IMG/VR virus record: IMGVR_UViG_3300045971_000265
Coordinates: 1 to 36,858 of that record
DNA: 36,858 bases
Direction: 5' to 3' (one strand)
From: a virus
Shown: one piece after another, positions 1-6,710 of the stretch
How positions within the stretch are numbered: the stretch's first letter is position 1
Layout of the letters: each line of letters begins with the position of its first letter
Notes under the pieces: generated by a model
Told to the model about the DNA's origin: nothing
Database searches by the model: none
Seen by the model: only the letters and a program-made list of their open reading frames with translations
Made by a program: the position numbers and the translations under genes

Positions 1-406
1 TGGCGGGCACGTCTGCTGGGGTCGAGTCGCCCAAGCAGTAGCATACCAGCGGGTTCACCTTGCCGTTCAGCGTGCCGAGGTAGTAGATGACCGCATAGCG
101 CCATGCTGCTATGGAGCCGCCTGCGGCGGTCCACACCTGCGCGGCTGCTGTGAACTTTACCGTGCCCGTGGTCTGGTTCAAAACCACAGAGGCCAGCGTC
201 GCGCCGCCGGTGGTATACCCAGTACCGCCCGCGATTTCGTTCGCCGACAGAGTCGCCCAGACCTCATCGGTCGTCGGGGCAGGGGTCCATGCGCTGGACA
301 CCAGCGCGAGCCGGTAGTTGGCCGAACCCGTCTTCAGGAGAGCGGTCGCACCCTCCAGCATGTTAAGTTTTGCCAGATTGGGGAAAATAAATGCGCCTGC
401 TGCCAT
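1..406 (-). CDS. Putative virion structural protein (3' end cut by window edge)
   Basis: An open frame of 135 codons starts at ATG 404-406 and runs off the left edge without a stop. A Shine-Dalgarno GGAGAC lies a few bases upstream (411-416), in the 18-base gap after the preceding gene. The N-terminus begins MAAGAFIFPNLAK. Next come a YRLALV strand, a TDEVWATL segment and a YTTGGATL turn, then WRYAVIYYLG. This layout (a short lead, Y-x-LALx, then a T-x-GE/NE-x-x-G-x-x-Y-x-x-GG loop) is also seen in the neighbouring gene at 425-826, so the two look like divergent paralogues. Its place just after the portal gene in the late block suggests a virion protein, possibly a head decoration or fibre-type protein. 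That function is inferred from position and fold pattern only. Confidence 0.75.
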   Translation of the reverse strand, partial: MAAGAFIFPNLAKLNMLEGATALLKTGSANYRLALVSSAWTPAPTTDEVWATLSANEIAGGTGYTTGGATLASVVLNQTTGTVKFTAAAQVWTAAGGSIAAWRYAVIYYLGTLNGKVNPLVCYCLGDSTPADVPA

Positions 407-424
407 GAAAGTCTCCTAAAAATG

Positions 425-826
425 TTACTCAATCCAGAACAAATCGCCCATCAGAACCTTGAAATTACCGTTTGTAGAGGTGATTTTCTCTGCAAATTCG
501 ATGATTCCGACGGCTAAATTGTCCTTGGAAGCGTTGTAGATCATGCCTCCGAGGGCCGAAATTGACGCGTTTGGGATGATTACGTCCCTAGAAAAGCCCA
601 AATTGGCCTTCGTTCCGGTCAAATTCACCGCGTAGCCACTCAAAACAACCCCGCCTTTGGGGTAATTTTGCCCTTTTACCTCGCCGGCGGTCGTAAAAAC
701 GTCCGTAAGCGGGGAAATTGTAGCGCTTTCGTCGTACAAGGCCAACTTATACGTGTCAGACGGCTGGTGGACGCCCAACATGAAGTCGCGCTTGGCGCTT
801 GCGCACAATCCAGAGGTGATGGCCAT
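425..826 (-). CDS. Putative virion structural protein, 133 aa
   Basis: The ATG at 824-826 shares one base with the portal stop (TAATG), and a good AGGAG ribosome site sits inside the end of the portal gene, so translation is probably coupled to portal. The protein has a YKLALYDESAT strand, an FTTAGEVKGQNYPKGGVVLSGYAVN loop region (broken here as FTTAGEV / GQNYPKGG) and a GGMIYN motif. Small phage virion proteins with this Y-K-LALY...TxAGEV...GG pattern are common next to portal and capsid genes, but their exact role is rarely known. It resembles the next gene downstream (1-406). No signal peptide or membrane segment is visible. Confidence 0.8.
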   Translation of the reverse strand: MAITSGLCASAKRDFMLGVHQPSDTYKLALYDESATISPLTDVFTTAGEVKGQNYPKGGVVLSGYAVNLTGTKANLGFSRDVIIPNASISALGGMIYNASKDNLAVGIIEFAEKITSTNGNFKVLMGDLFWIE

Positions 827-3129
827 TACGCACCACTCCTCATCGGACTAAAGTTGTCGGTTATGGGCTGCCCACCGGTGGTTTGACCCGACGAACTCAT
901 GGTTTGTGGCCCAGAGCCGCCCCCGGGGGGTGGCATACCACCCATCGGCACCCCTTGGCCCATCATGTGCTGTTGTTTGTCGAGCACCGTCATGCCAAGC
1001 ATCTCGCCGTTGGGCCCGCGCTCCACGGTAACCTCCTGTGCAGGCGCCAGAGACATCTTCATCTGGAAGTCCTGCTGGGCTTTCTGCGCAGCGGCTGCGG
1101 CCTGCTGTTGCTGGAACACGCGCGCCCGGATGACCTCGGCCGGCGGCACCAGCTTGTCGGTGTCCATATCCAGCTGCTTGGCTGTCTGGCGCAGGATAGC
1201 CGCGATGGCCTCCTCCCCGACGATCTGGTTGACCACCGGGTTGGTGAGCGCCAGTTGCAGGAACTCGTTCATGCGCTGCTGCTGGTTTTCCTTGACGATG
1301 AGGCTGTTGGCCCCACGCGCGATCACCTGCACATCACCCTTCAGGTCAGGGTCGTCGCCGTAGCGCATGTTGTAGAAATACAGCCGCTCGATCAGGGGCT
1401 GGAGCACGTTCTGGTCCACGTTGGCGATCACGTGTTTGATGGCCTTGCCGGCGTTGTTCATCAGCATGCTCATGCCCGATGAGGTGCGAAGCGCGCCGCT
1501 GCCCGTAGCATCGCCCGACATGTAGCGCGGGATGCCGGTGTGCTCATCAGCCAAGCCGGAGAAGAACGTATAAATCTGCATCAGCTCGCCGCTGATCATG
1601 GGTGGCGCGAAGAAACTGATGGGAGCCGCGGAGCTGCCGTACGGGTCGCTCGTGGTCTGCCAAATCTTCCACGGGTACATCTGTGTGATGTCCTCGCCGT
1701 TGGGCAGGCGGTCCACGTTGACCTGAGTCTGCGGACCCGACGCGATACCCATGTTGTTTGCGATGGCCCGGGCCGCCACGTTGCACTGGGTCTGCACATC
1801 CTCGCACAGGTCAGTGACGCCGTTGCCCCAGAACACCCCGGGAATCTCCTCGTAGGATGTCTTGAAGTATGGCTTGCGTCCCAGCGGGTCAGGGTTGAGC
1901 GTGCTCTTGATGACCCATGAGCCGATCAACCACACCTCGCAGTTGTATTCCTTTGTGGGCTCGGGCACGGACTGCTCGTCCATCCCCCACTCGATGAGCA
2001 TCTTTCCCTGTACGGAACCCCAGTACTGGATGGCGTCGATCGTCACCTCTGGGTTGCTCATGATCATGGCGTTGGATTTACCCTCCGCCAGTGCCTTGGC
2101 GCTGTCGATGTACAGCCACTCGTGCAACCCGCCGCGCCCGTGCTCGTCCAGCACCGCCTTGATGGCCACGTCGCTGTAGCCCTCGACGCCGATGAGCTGG
2201 TTGAGCTGCCCGCGGGTCAGGCGGTGGCGCTCGATGAAGTAGCCGTCCTCAATGCCCGTGCTGTGCGGCGCCGGGTAGGCCATGAATGGATCAACACGCT
2301 CCCACTCCAACGTCAGCTTGTCAGCGACCTGTAAGTCATACCCGCCCTGCTGGTTGGGCGCCCATGCCATGCTCGGCTTGTTGCGCACCACCGGGCCCTT
2401 CATGAACGCGCTGGGGAATGTGACCAAGTCCTCGATGAACCCGGAGAATGCTGCTGAGAACCCGCCTTCAGCCAGCTGGTCCTCCATCTTTGTTTCCATG
2501 CGCTCGCACATCTCCTGCGAGCGGGAGCGGGCGTTTGCTATGACCCGGTCCTTGACGTACTGCATGATCCGCTCTTGATCCTGCGGCGTGGGCTGCTGGC
2601 CTGTGGCCTGCGCGGTCTGCTGCACCTCCATCTGCGACATCTGCTGTATCGCCTGCATGATGCCCGGGGGCATCTCTGGCAGTGGGGTGGGGGAGATTGT
2701 CCAAGGCTTGTCCTTGGCAGTGCCGAGCGTCACGTCGCGTATCCAGCTGGCCGCCGAGCGGCACTTGTTACTGGTGAGCATCATGTAAATCTCACTGCCG
2801 CCCATCTTGCGGATGTCGCCCAGCACGTTGCTGTCGTACACCCCGCGGCGCTGGTTCATGGCCTTGAGCAGGCGCTCCTCAACTTGTGTGGTTCGCTTGG
2901 CGTTCCAAGCTGCTGACCAACATGTACGTACATGCGCAGCAAGTCCTTGCACGATGGGTGAGTTGTTTGCGGTGGTAGCAGCAGCACGTTCACGGGCCAT
3001 GATCTGCGCCATGGATTCCATGGGCACCATGCCGTATGCGTGTGGGACGATCGAAGGATCAGTGGCCGTAGGCTGCGCGAACGCCGGTGGCGTGGGCAGG
3101 GACGTGTCCCCCATCAGCCCGGTGCTCAT
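826..3129 (-). CDS. Portal protein, 767 aa
   Basis: The protein forms the dodecameric ring at the capsid vertex through which DNA is packaged and ejected. The call rests on length, position directly after the terminase genes, and content. A long helical N-terminal half holds a Met/Gln-rich insert (about 170-210) and the stretch ENMETK-like helices before FSAAFSGFIEDLVTFPSA. A central part carries WERVDPFMAYPAP and EEIPGVFWGNGVTDL. A C-terminal helical stem (QNVLQPLIERLYFYNMRY) leads into a Gln/Ala-rich then Gly/Met/Pro-rich tail. This matches the large portals of podovirus-type phages. The frame has a stop seven codons upstream of the ATG, so the start is secure, but there is no strong ribosome site. 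A 9-codon ORF ends in an ATGA overlap with this start (see findings). Transcription probably begins at the promoter at 3185-3212. Confidence 0.88.
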   Translation of the reverse strand: MSTGLMGDTSLPTPPAFAQPTATDPSIVPHAYGMVPMESMAQIMARERAAATTANNSPIVQGLAAHVRTCWSAAWNAKRTTQVEERLLKAMNQRRGVYDSNVLGDIRKMGGSEIYMMLTSNKCRSAASWIRDVTLGTAKDKPWTISPTPLPEMPPGIMQAIQQMSQMEVQQTAQATGQQPTPQDQERIMQYVKDRVIANARSRSQEMCERMETKMEDQLAEGGFSAAFSGFIEDLVTFPSAFMKGPVVRNKPSMAWAPNQQGGYDLQVADKLTLEWERVDPFMAYPAPHSTGIEDGYFIERHRLTRGQLNQLIGVEGYSDVAIKAVLDEHGRGGLHEWLYIDSAKALAEGKSNAMIMSNPEVTIDAIQYWGSVQGKMLIEWGMDEQSVPEPTKEYNCEVWLIGSWVIKSTLNPDPLGRKPYFKTSYEEIPGVFWGNGVTDLCEDVQTQCNVAARAIANNMGIASGPQTQVNVDRLPNGEDITQMYPWKIWQTTSDPYGSSAAPISFFAPPMISGELMQIYTFFSGLADEHTGIPRYMSGDATGSGALRTSSGMSMLMNNAGKAIKHVIANVDQNVLQPLIERLYFYNMRYGDDPDLKGDVQVIARGANSLIVKENQQQRMNEFLQLALTNPVVNQIVGEEAIAAILRQTAKQLDMDTDKLVPPAEVIRARVFQQQQAAAAAQKAQQDFQMKMSLAPAQEVTVERGPNGEMLGMTVLDKQQHMMGQGVPMGGMPPPGGGSGPQTMSSSGQTTGGQPITDNFSPMRSGA

Positions 3130-3184
3130 GCCGGAATCCCAGAAATCTTATCCATACGAGGCACATCCTTGTAACGGTTGTGGG

Positions 3185-3212
3185 AATATACCATAAAAAA
3201 ATCCCGGGTCAA
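3185..3212 (-). promoter_or_regulatory. Sigma-70-type promoter for portal, nested in a terminator
   Basis: On the minus strand the -35 box is TTGACC (3212-3207), the spacer is 16 bases and the -10 box is TATATT (3190-3185). An extended -10 TG precedes it (TGG-TATATT). Each hexamer matches consensus at five of six positions. Transcription would start near 3178, about 50 bases before the portal ATG. The -35 box lies in the loop and descending arm of the terminator hairpin at 3195-3221, and the T-run forms the spacer. Confidence 0.65.
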
Positions 3213-3221
3213 GCCCGGGAT
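3195..3221 (-). terminator. Rho-independent terminator after terL
   Basis: On the minus strand the stem ATCCCGGG / CCCGGGAT has a 5-base loop (CTTGA) and is followed by a run of T. It sits 42 bases past the terL stop and before the portal gene, so it ends or attenuates the terminase transcript. The reverse strand lacks a T-run after the stem, so it acts in the minus direction only. Confidence 0.8.
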
Positions 3222-3262
3222 AACAGGGAGGTCTACAGGCACAACATACAAACTGCAGTGTA

Positions 3263-4714
3263 TCACGCCCACGCGAACGGCGCGGCTTTTATCTCACGTT
3301 TCTGGCTCACGGGGGTGCCGAACAGTGTCCCGCCATCTGCGTGCAAACATAAGTACTGCAGGGCATCCACGATGTCGGCGTAGGGGTGGGACTTCTCGGG
3401 CTTCTCCTCCCGCTCCCCCTTCGTGTTGAATTTATACCGGTACTTTGTGCGCAGGGCGATGATCAGGTCCACACATGCGGGGTCGATCAGGAAGGCAGAT
3501 TTACCGTCCACGTTACGTACCATGAATGACTCAACGGCCGATATACGTGGTGCAATGTTGTTTGTCTTGGCCGGGCGCACCGCGAACCCTTGGTGGACCA
3601 GCATGTCCCGCACCGATCGCTCATCGCTTTCTCTGGCCATGCCCGCCGGGTCGATCACGATGGCGATCGTCTGACCCGCATACTTGCTGGCAAGCAGTGG
3701 CTTGAGGTCTTCCTGCATGAACCGCAGTGGCCCCTTGTCCATGGAGTACAGCGCGTCGTAGACCAGCAGGCGCCCACCGAACGCCGTCTGGCCAATGACC
3801 GCCGCCGGGTTGAGCCCGGTGCAGTCGAACCCCACAATGATGGGGCTGGCGCTGACCCGGTTAGGGATGAGAGGAGCCTTCGCCACGTGTATGGCTGCGT
3901 TGAAACAGCGGAACACCGGCTGCCCTTGGAGTGACTTGCCGAACTTGCCATGGATGAACACGTCCACCCAGTCTTGGTCGTTGGCGTGCAGCTCTGCCAA
4001 GTTCTCGTAGTACCCCGCGTCCAGCAGGTGTACCCAGTCCGCTTCGGGGCTCAGGCCGCTGGGCTGGATTGTGACGTGCATGTTGGCAGGTGGATCGGAG
4101 AGCAGCGTCTCCCACCATGAGTCGGATTCTGGTGGGTTGCTCATCCCCCAGAGCTTCTTCATCGAGACGCCGTTGTCATCCACGCATCCGCCGATCGGGT
4201 TCCCTTTTTCATCGACGCCCCACTTCGCCTGTGGGGGAACCAGTACCTTGTCAGGGTAACGTCCGACCCGCCCGGCAAGAGCCTCGTAAATATCTGGGTG
4301 AACTTCTTTGAATTCGTCGATAACCCCAAAGGAAAGCTGCAGTGATAACAGACGACGTACATCGTTGGCGTCGTCCAGTCCGCGGAATAAGACTTCACAG
4401 GATACATCTCCCCACTCCAGTTGAAACGCAGAATCTGTCTTGCGGAGCAAGCCAGCCGTGCCGTCAGGGAACCACTTCAGAAAGTCCTTGATCGTCGTGT
4501 CCCACAACATTTGCCTTGTGTTGCGCACAACAACGCAGCGGGACCGTCGTATCCCATCCGAGCAGGGCGCCATACGTGACGCCTCGTAGGCGATTTTCAT
4601 CAGGCCGGCAGTTGTCTTGGTCGACCCGTACGGTCCGACGGCAAAAGACGCAAAAGCTGAGGACAGGAAGAACGGTGTCAGTGAGCCCGGGGGTGTGAAG
4701 TTTAATGTTGTCAT
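3263..4714 (-). CDS. terL: Terminase large subunit, 483 aa
   Basis: This is the packaging motor: an N-terminal ATPase that drives DNA into the prohead and a C-terminal RNase H-like nuclease that cuts concatemers. The P-loop is at residues 27-35 (GPYGSTKTT, Lys33), with Thr in place of the usual Gly before the Lys. Walker B is VIDE (Asp133, catalytic Glu134). Nuclease-domain acidic residues are visible at VGFDCTG (Asp297) and VIDPAG (Asp355), and the C-terminal HPYADIVDALQYL holds a further Asp. The length is typical of phage large terminases. The start overlaps the small-subunit stop by four bases (ATGA), so the two are translated together. The gene is followed by a strong terminator. Confidence 0.92.
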   Translation of the reverse strand: MTTLNFTPPGSLTPFFLSSAFASFAVGPYGSTKTTAGLMKIAYEASRMAPCSDGIRRSRCVVVRNTRQMLWDTTIKDFLKWFPDGTAGLLRKTDSAFQLEWGDVSCEVLFRGLDDANDVRRLLSLQLSFGVIDEFKEVHPDIYEALAGRVGRYPDKVLVPPQAKWGVDEKGNPIGGCVDDNGVSMKKLWGMSNPPESDSWWETLLSDPPANMHVTIQPSGLSPEADWVHLLDAGYYENLAELHANDQDWVDVFIHGKFGKSLQGQPVFRCFNAAIHVAKAPLIPNRVSASPIIVGFDCTGLNPAAVIGQTAFGGRLLVYDALYSMDKGPLRFMQEDLKPLLASKYAGQTIAIVIDPAGMARESDERSVRDMLVHQGFAVRPAKTNNIAPRISAVESFMVRNVDGKSAFLIDPACVDLIIALRTKYRYKFNTKGEREEKPEKSHPYADIVDALQYLCLHADGGTLFGTPVSQKREIKAAPFAWA

Positions 4715-5349
4715 TCGTACGCGTCGTCACCATGGTCGTGGGCCGTATCTAATTCTGGAAACACATCTGCCATGGTGAGCAGGCTCTCGGCAGAACGCAC
4801 GGAGGTAATCACATTGGCGTCTTCGATTTCGGCGTCGTCGGCTATGACGGGCGTGGGCTTGGCGGCTGGCGCGTTGAACGTCATCGTCATGGATGACGCT
4901 GGTGCTGCCTCGATGACCCGCGCCGCAGGGGCGACAATTCCACCGGGTATGTTGAACGTAATGTGGAACCCGGTACCCACGGCTACGTCGGTGGCTGTCT
5001 TGGCCGCGAGACCACTCCACGTCACAAGGTTCTCCACCGCCTTCACGCGCGCCGCGGCCGGCACGTCTGTGTCCCGTGTCATGGCGTACATGTGCTGGAT
5101 GGCGTCCTCCGCCAAGATGCGGCACTTCGCTGCGAACGAGAACCCGTTTTCTTTCAGCTCGTGCGTGAATGCGGTGACGTACTTCTTGAACACGCCATCA
5201 TTCAGGTAAGAGTCAAAGTCGCTGGGGGCTATGTTCTCACGGAGCAGCACCTCATCAATGGGGTCTTCAGGACCGGCACGGTTACGGGCAACTGCCATGG
5301 CCAGCGCGCGGAGATGATCGTCGTGGGTTATCAGGTCGTGGGTGGACAT
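4711..5349 (-). CDS. terS: Terminase small subunit (probable), 212 aa
   Basis: This probably recognises the packaging site on phage DNA and hands it to the large subunit. The evidence is its position directly before terL with a 4-base ATGA overlap, the right size, and a helical N-terminal half. The segment AAKCRILAEDAIQHMYAMTRDTD followed by AAARVKAVENLVTWSGL (split here) resembles the terS-type repeat in which small helices end in NLV-x-WxGL. The C-terminal third is acidic and low in structure, suited to contact with TerL. No clear ribosome site precedes ATG 5347-5349 and no better in-frame start was found. A perfect TATAAT (minus strand, 5412-5407) lies 58 bases upstream but lacks a recognisable -35 box. 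Confidence 0.75.
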   Translation of the reverse strand: MSTHDLITHDDHLRALAMAVARNRAGPEDPIDEVLLRENIAPSDFDSYLNDGVFKKYVTAFTHELKENGFSFAAKCRILAEDAIQHMYAMTRDTDVPAAARVKAVENLVTWSGLAAKTATDVAVGTGFHITFNIPGGIVAPAARVIEAAPASSMTMTFNAPAAKPTPVIADDAEIEDANVITSVRSAESLLTMADVFPELDTAHDHGDDAYE

Positions 5350-5559
5350 ATTGTGGACATTTGCATATTGGGAGGATATAGGAAATCGGGGGCGGGGGGT
5401 ACTGGGATTATATACAGGACGTGAAATTTTGGGCCGGAAAATTTTGGAAGTAGATGCGCGTATATGGGCTACGTGTTAGAACTCAAAAAATCAGCCTTGT
5501 GGTGAGAGGAGGAGATACGAAGGGTGGGGGGCGTCGAGCCACTGGCCCCACCCCCTCCC

Positions 5560-5633
5560 CTACTATCACGCCTGCCCTTGACATACGGGCTGCTATGGTA
5601 TATGTAGCACGCAAGCGTTGACTACTATCACGC
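5560..5633 (+). repeat. ACTACTATCACGC repeat pair, upstream copy; includes long direct repeat 5561-5593
   Basis: CTACTATCACGC at 5560-5571 and ACTACTATCACGC at 5621-5633. The 33 bases at 5561-5593 recur at 6531-6563 with 26 of 33 identical. The downstream block again carries a second ACTACTATCACGC. The two blocks flank the 229-residue gene at 5755-6444. Confidence 0.75.
5578..5604 (+). promoter_or_regulatory. Possible sigma-70 promoter
   Basis: A perfect -35 box TTGACA (5578-5583) is followed after 15 bases by TATATG (5599-5604) with an extended TG before it. The string TATGGTATAT is shared with the portal promoter on the other strand. The spacer is short, so strength is uncertain. Confidence 0.4.
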
Positions 5634-5640
5634 GCCGGGC

Positions 5641-5656
5641 TAATTTTGCAAAATTA
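5641..5656 (+). repeat. 16-base palindrome TAATTTTGCAAAATTA, copy 1
   Basis: This perfect palindrome lies between the TTGACT at 5618-5623 (where it would cover the -10 position) and the strong promoter at 5660-5688, ending 3 bases before that -35 box. That placement would suit an operator or an UP-like element. Confidence 0.9.
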
Positions 5657-5659
5657 AGG

Positions 5660-5688
5660 TTGACTCCAGCCCGTATACGTGCCATAAT
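5660..5688 (+). promoter_or_regulatory. Sigma-70-type promoter of the first early gene
   Basis: The promoter is TTGACT (5660-5665), a 17-base spacer, then CATAAT (5683-5688). The same layout, TTGACT-17-YAYAATG, occurs at 7291 and 8494. The spacer contains GCCCGTATACGT, a 12-mer that recurs exactly at 6979-6990 and as its first 10 bases at 7268-7277. A start near 5695 would put a small hairpin at the 5' end of the RNA. Confidence 0.7.
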
Positions 5689-5696
5689 GTAGGCAT

Positions 5697-5734
5697 ACAT
5701 CGAGTGATGTGTACCCGACTAGCCGGATAGCTAG
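5697..5734 (+). promoter_or_regulatory. Structured 5' leader, two small hairpins
   Basis: ACATC-GAGT-GATGT (5697-5710) sits at the predicted RNA 5' end. CTAGC-CGGATA-GCTAG (5719-5734) lies just before the TTAGGAG ribosome site (5742-5748) of the gene at 5755. The first could protect the transcript and the second could tune ribosome access. Neither is followed by a T-run, so they are not terminators. Confidence 0.4.
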
Positions 5735-5754
5735 GGTTTACTTAGGAGTTCAAA

Positions 5755-6444
5755 ATGAACGCAAAGACTGAAGGTGTAGTGGCTGTAGTGGTGGCAAACG
5801 TGGCCGTGGTATCCAAAATTGAAGGCGCAAACGCAAGCGCAAAGACTGCAGACACACTGGCACGCGAAGCGGCGACACTGGCGGACGCGTCTGACTACCT
5901 TGATATGGTTGATCTCGGGAAACGTCTTGACGCTATCCTTGCGCTTTATATGTCGGTGCTCACGCACAAAGCTGTGAAAGAGTCGTTTTCGGCCGCGCTC
6001 GCTATCCTTGTAGCGGACAAGCCCGTGCGCATCGAAGCGTCCGCAAAGACTGAAGCCGCAAACGGAAAGCTGACATTCAAGGCGCCGGAAGTGCTGGCGC
6101 CCGTGGCCGAAAAGAATGAAGTCGCCACGGCCGATAAGTCAATCACCACGCTAGAGCCCGGCGATGCCGTCATGCGCCTTGCGGCCGATACCATGAAGGC
6201 GGCCGCCACGGCAGCACGCAACACCATCGGCCGTGGCCGTGCGCAAGGTGGCGGCCGCAAGACCACGAAGGCGACGGAACGCGCGCCCTTCGCTGATGAA
6301 CTGGTCGCACATCTGGCGGACAAGGCGCTCGGGTTTGCGGTTGTCACCATCATCGAAACCGCGGCCAAAAACGACGCAGACTTGAAAGAACGCATCTTCA
6401 CCATGGCTATCAACCTTGGCGCGAAGCTGACGATCAAGAAGTAA
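5755..6444 (+). CDS. Unknown alanine-rich basic protein, 229 aa
   Basis: I do not recognise this family. It has a good ribosome site (TTAGGAG, 6 bases before ATG), a strong promoter upstream and a strong terminator downstream, so it is a single-gene unit and probably highly expressed early. The first 100 residues are Ala/Val/Lys-rich and helical (TLAREAATLADASDYLDMVD, LGKRLDAILALYMSVLTHKA), followed by a Pro/Ala/Lys linker. A basic Gly/Arg patch near 175-195 (GRGRAQGGGRK) could bind nucleic acid, and a helical C-terminus ends in LTIKK. No catalytic motif is seen. The stop TAA is also the first three bases of a palindrome copy. Possible roles, all unproven, are an abundant DNA-binding or host-takeover protein. 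Confidence 0.85.
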   Translation: MNAKTEGVVAVVVANVAVVSKIEGANASAKTADTLAREAATLADASDYLDMVDLGKRLDAILALYMSVLTHKAVKESFSAALAILVADKPVRIEASAKTEAANGKLTFKAPEVLAPVAEKNEVATADKSITTLEPGDAVMRLAADTMKAAATAARNTIGRGRAQGGGRKTTKATERAPFADELVAHLADKALGFAVVTIIETAAKNDADLKERIFTMAINLGAKLTIKK

Positions 6445-6457
6445 TTTTGCAAAATTA
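6442..6457 (+). repeat. 16-base palindrome, copy 2
   Basis: Identical TAATTTTGCAAAATTA. Its first three bases are the stop codon of the gene at 5755-6444, and it ends 28 bases before the terminator stem. Confidence 0.9.
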
Positions 6458-6485
6458 AGGGTCCGCGCAAGCGGCCCTCCCATCC

Positions 6486-6515
6486 AGCCCATGGCTTGCG
6501 CCATGGGCTTTTTTT
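6486..6515 (+). terminator. Rho-independent terminator
   Basis: The stem AGCCCATGGC / GCCATGGGCT has loop TTGC and is followed by a run of T through 6515. This ends the transcript of the 229-residue gene. The plus strand has the T-run, while the minus strand has none of comparable length next to the stem. Confidence 0.88.
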
Positions 6516-6528
6516 CCGCCCCGGGTTT

Positions 6529-6577
6529 ACTACTATCATGCCCGCCCCGAACATCCGGGCAGCAACTACTATCACGC
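6529..6577 (+). repeat. ACTACTATCAYGC repeat pair, downstream copy; includes long direct repeat 6531-6563
   Basis: ACTACTATCATGC at 6529-6541 and ACTACTATCACGC at 6565-6577. The 33 bases 6531-6563 match 5561-5593 at 26 positions. The TTGACA of the upstream copy reads CGAACA here, so this copy has no -35 box. Confidence 0.75.
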
Positions 6578-6612
6578 AGGCGCGGGCGCGCGTACGTGGG
6601 GAGCACACGTTG

Positions 6613-6637
6613 TGTGTATGTGGGCTGGTAGCAAATT
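6613..6637 (+). repeat. Imperfect direct repeat with 6675-6699
   Basis: Twenty-one of 25 bases match the block at 6675-6699. The second block runs into palindrome copy 3, while the first is followed by a degraded A/T sequence in the same place (about 6632-6652). This suggests a decayed palindrome copy or a duplication of its surroundings. Confidence 0.6.
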
Positions 6638-6694
6638 AGTCAGTAAATTAGTTGGTGTAAGAAATCTCTACTGGTGTGTATATGTGCTGGAAGC

Positions 6695-6710
6695 TAATTT
6701 TGCAAAATTA
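6695..6710 (+). repeat. 16-base palindrome, copy 3
   Basis: Identical palindrome in the middle of the non-coding region, preceded by GC and followed by AAGG as in copies 1 and 2. Confidence 0.9.

Larger units (their letters stand above)
5350..5754. promoter_or_regulatory. Divergent control region between late (minus) and early (plus) blocks
   Basis: This 405-base gap holds no credible gene. Toward the minus strand it has a lone TATAAT at 5412-5407 and, just upstream, two direct copies of AAATTTTGG (5424-5432 and 5439-5447, 15 bases apart). Toward the plus strand it has three TTGAC boxes at 5578, 5618 and 5660 spaced 40 and 42 bases, two ACTATCACGC repeats, one copy of the 16-base palindrome, and an untranslated leader with two small hairpins. 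It is likely the main transcription switch of the phage. Confidence 0.6.

Noticed and set aside
883-1482. Plus-strand ORFs over the portal gene (several, up to 199 aa)
   Set aside because: His/Leu/Arg-rich shadows without ribosome sites; the portal frame is continuous and in operon context.
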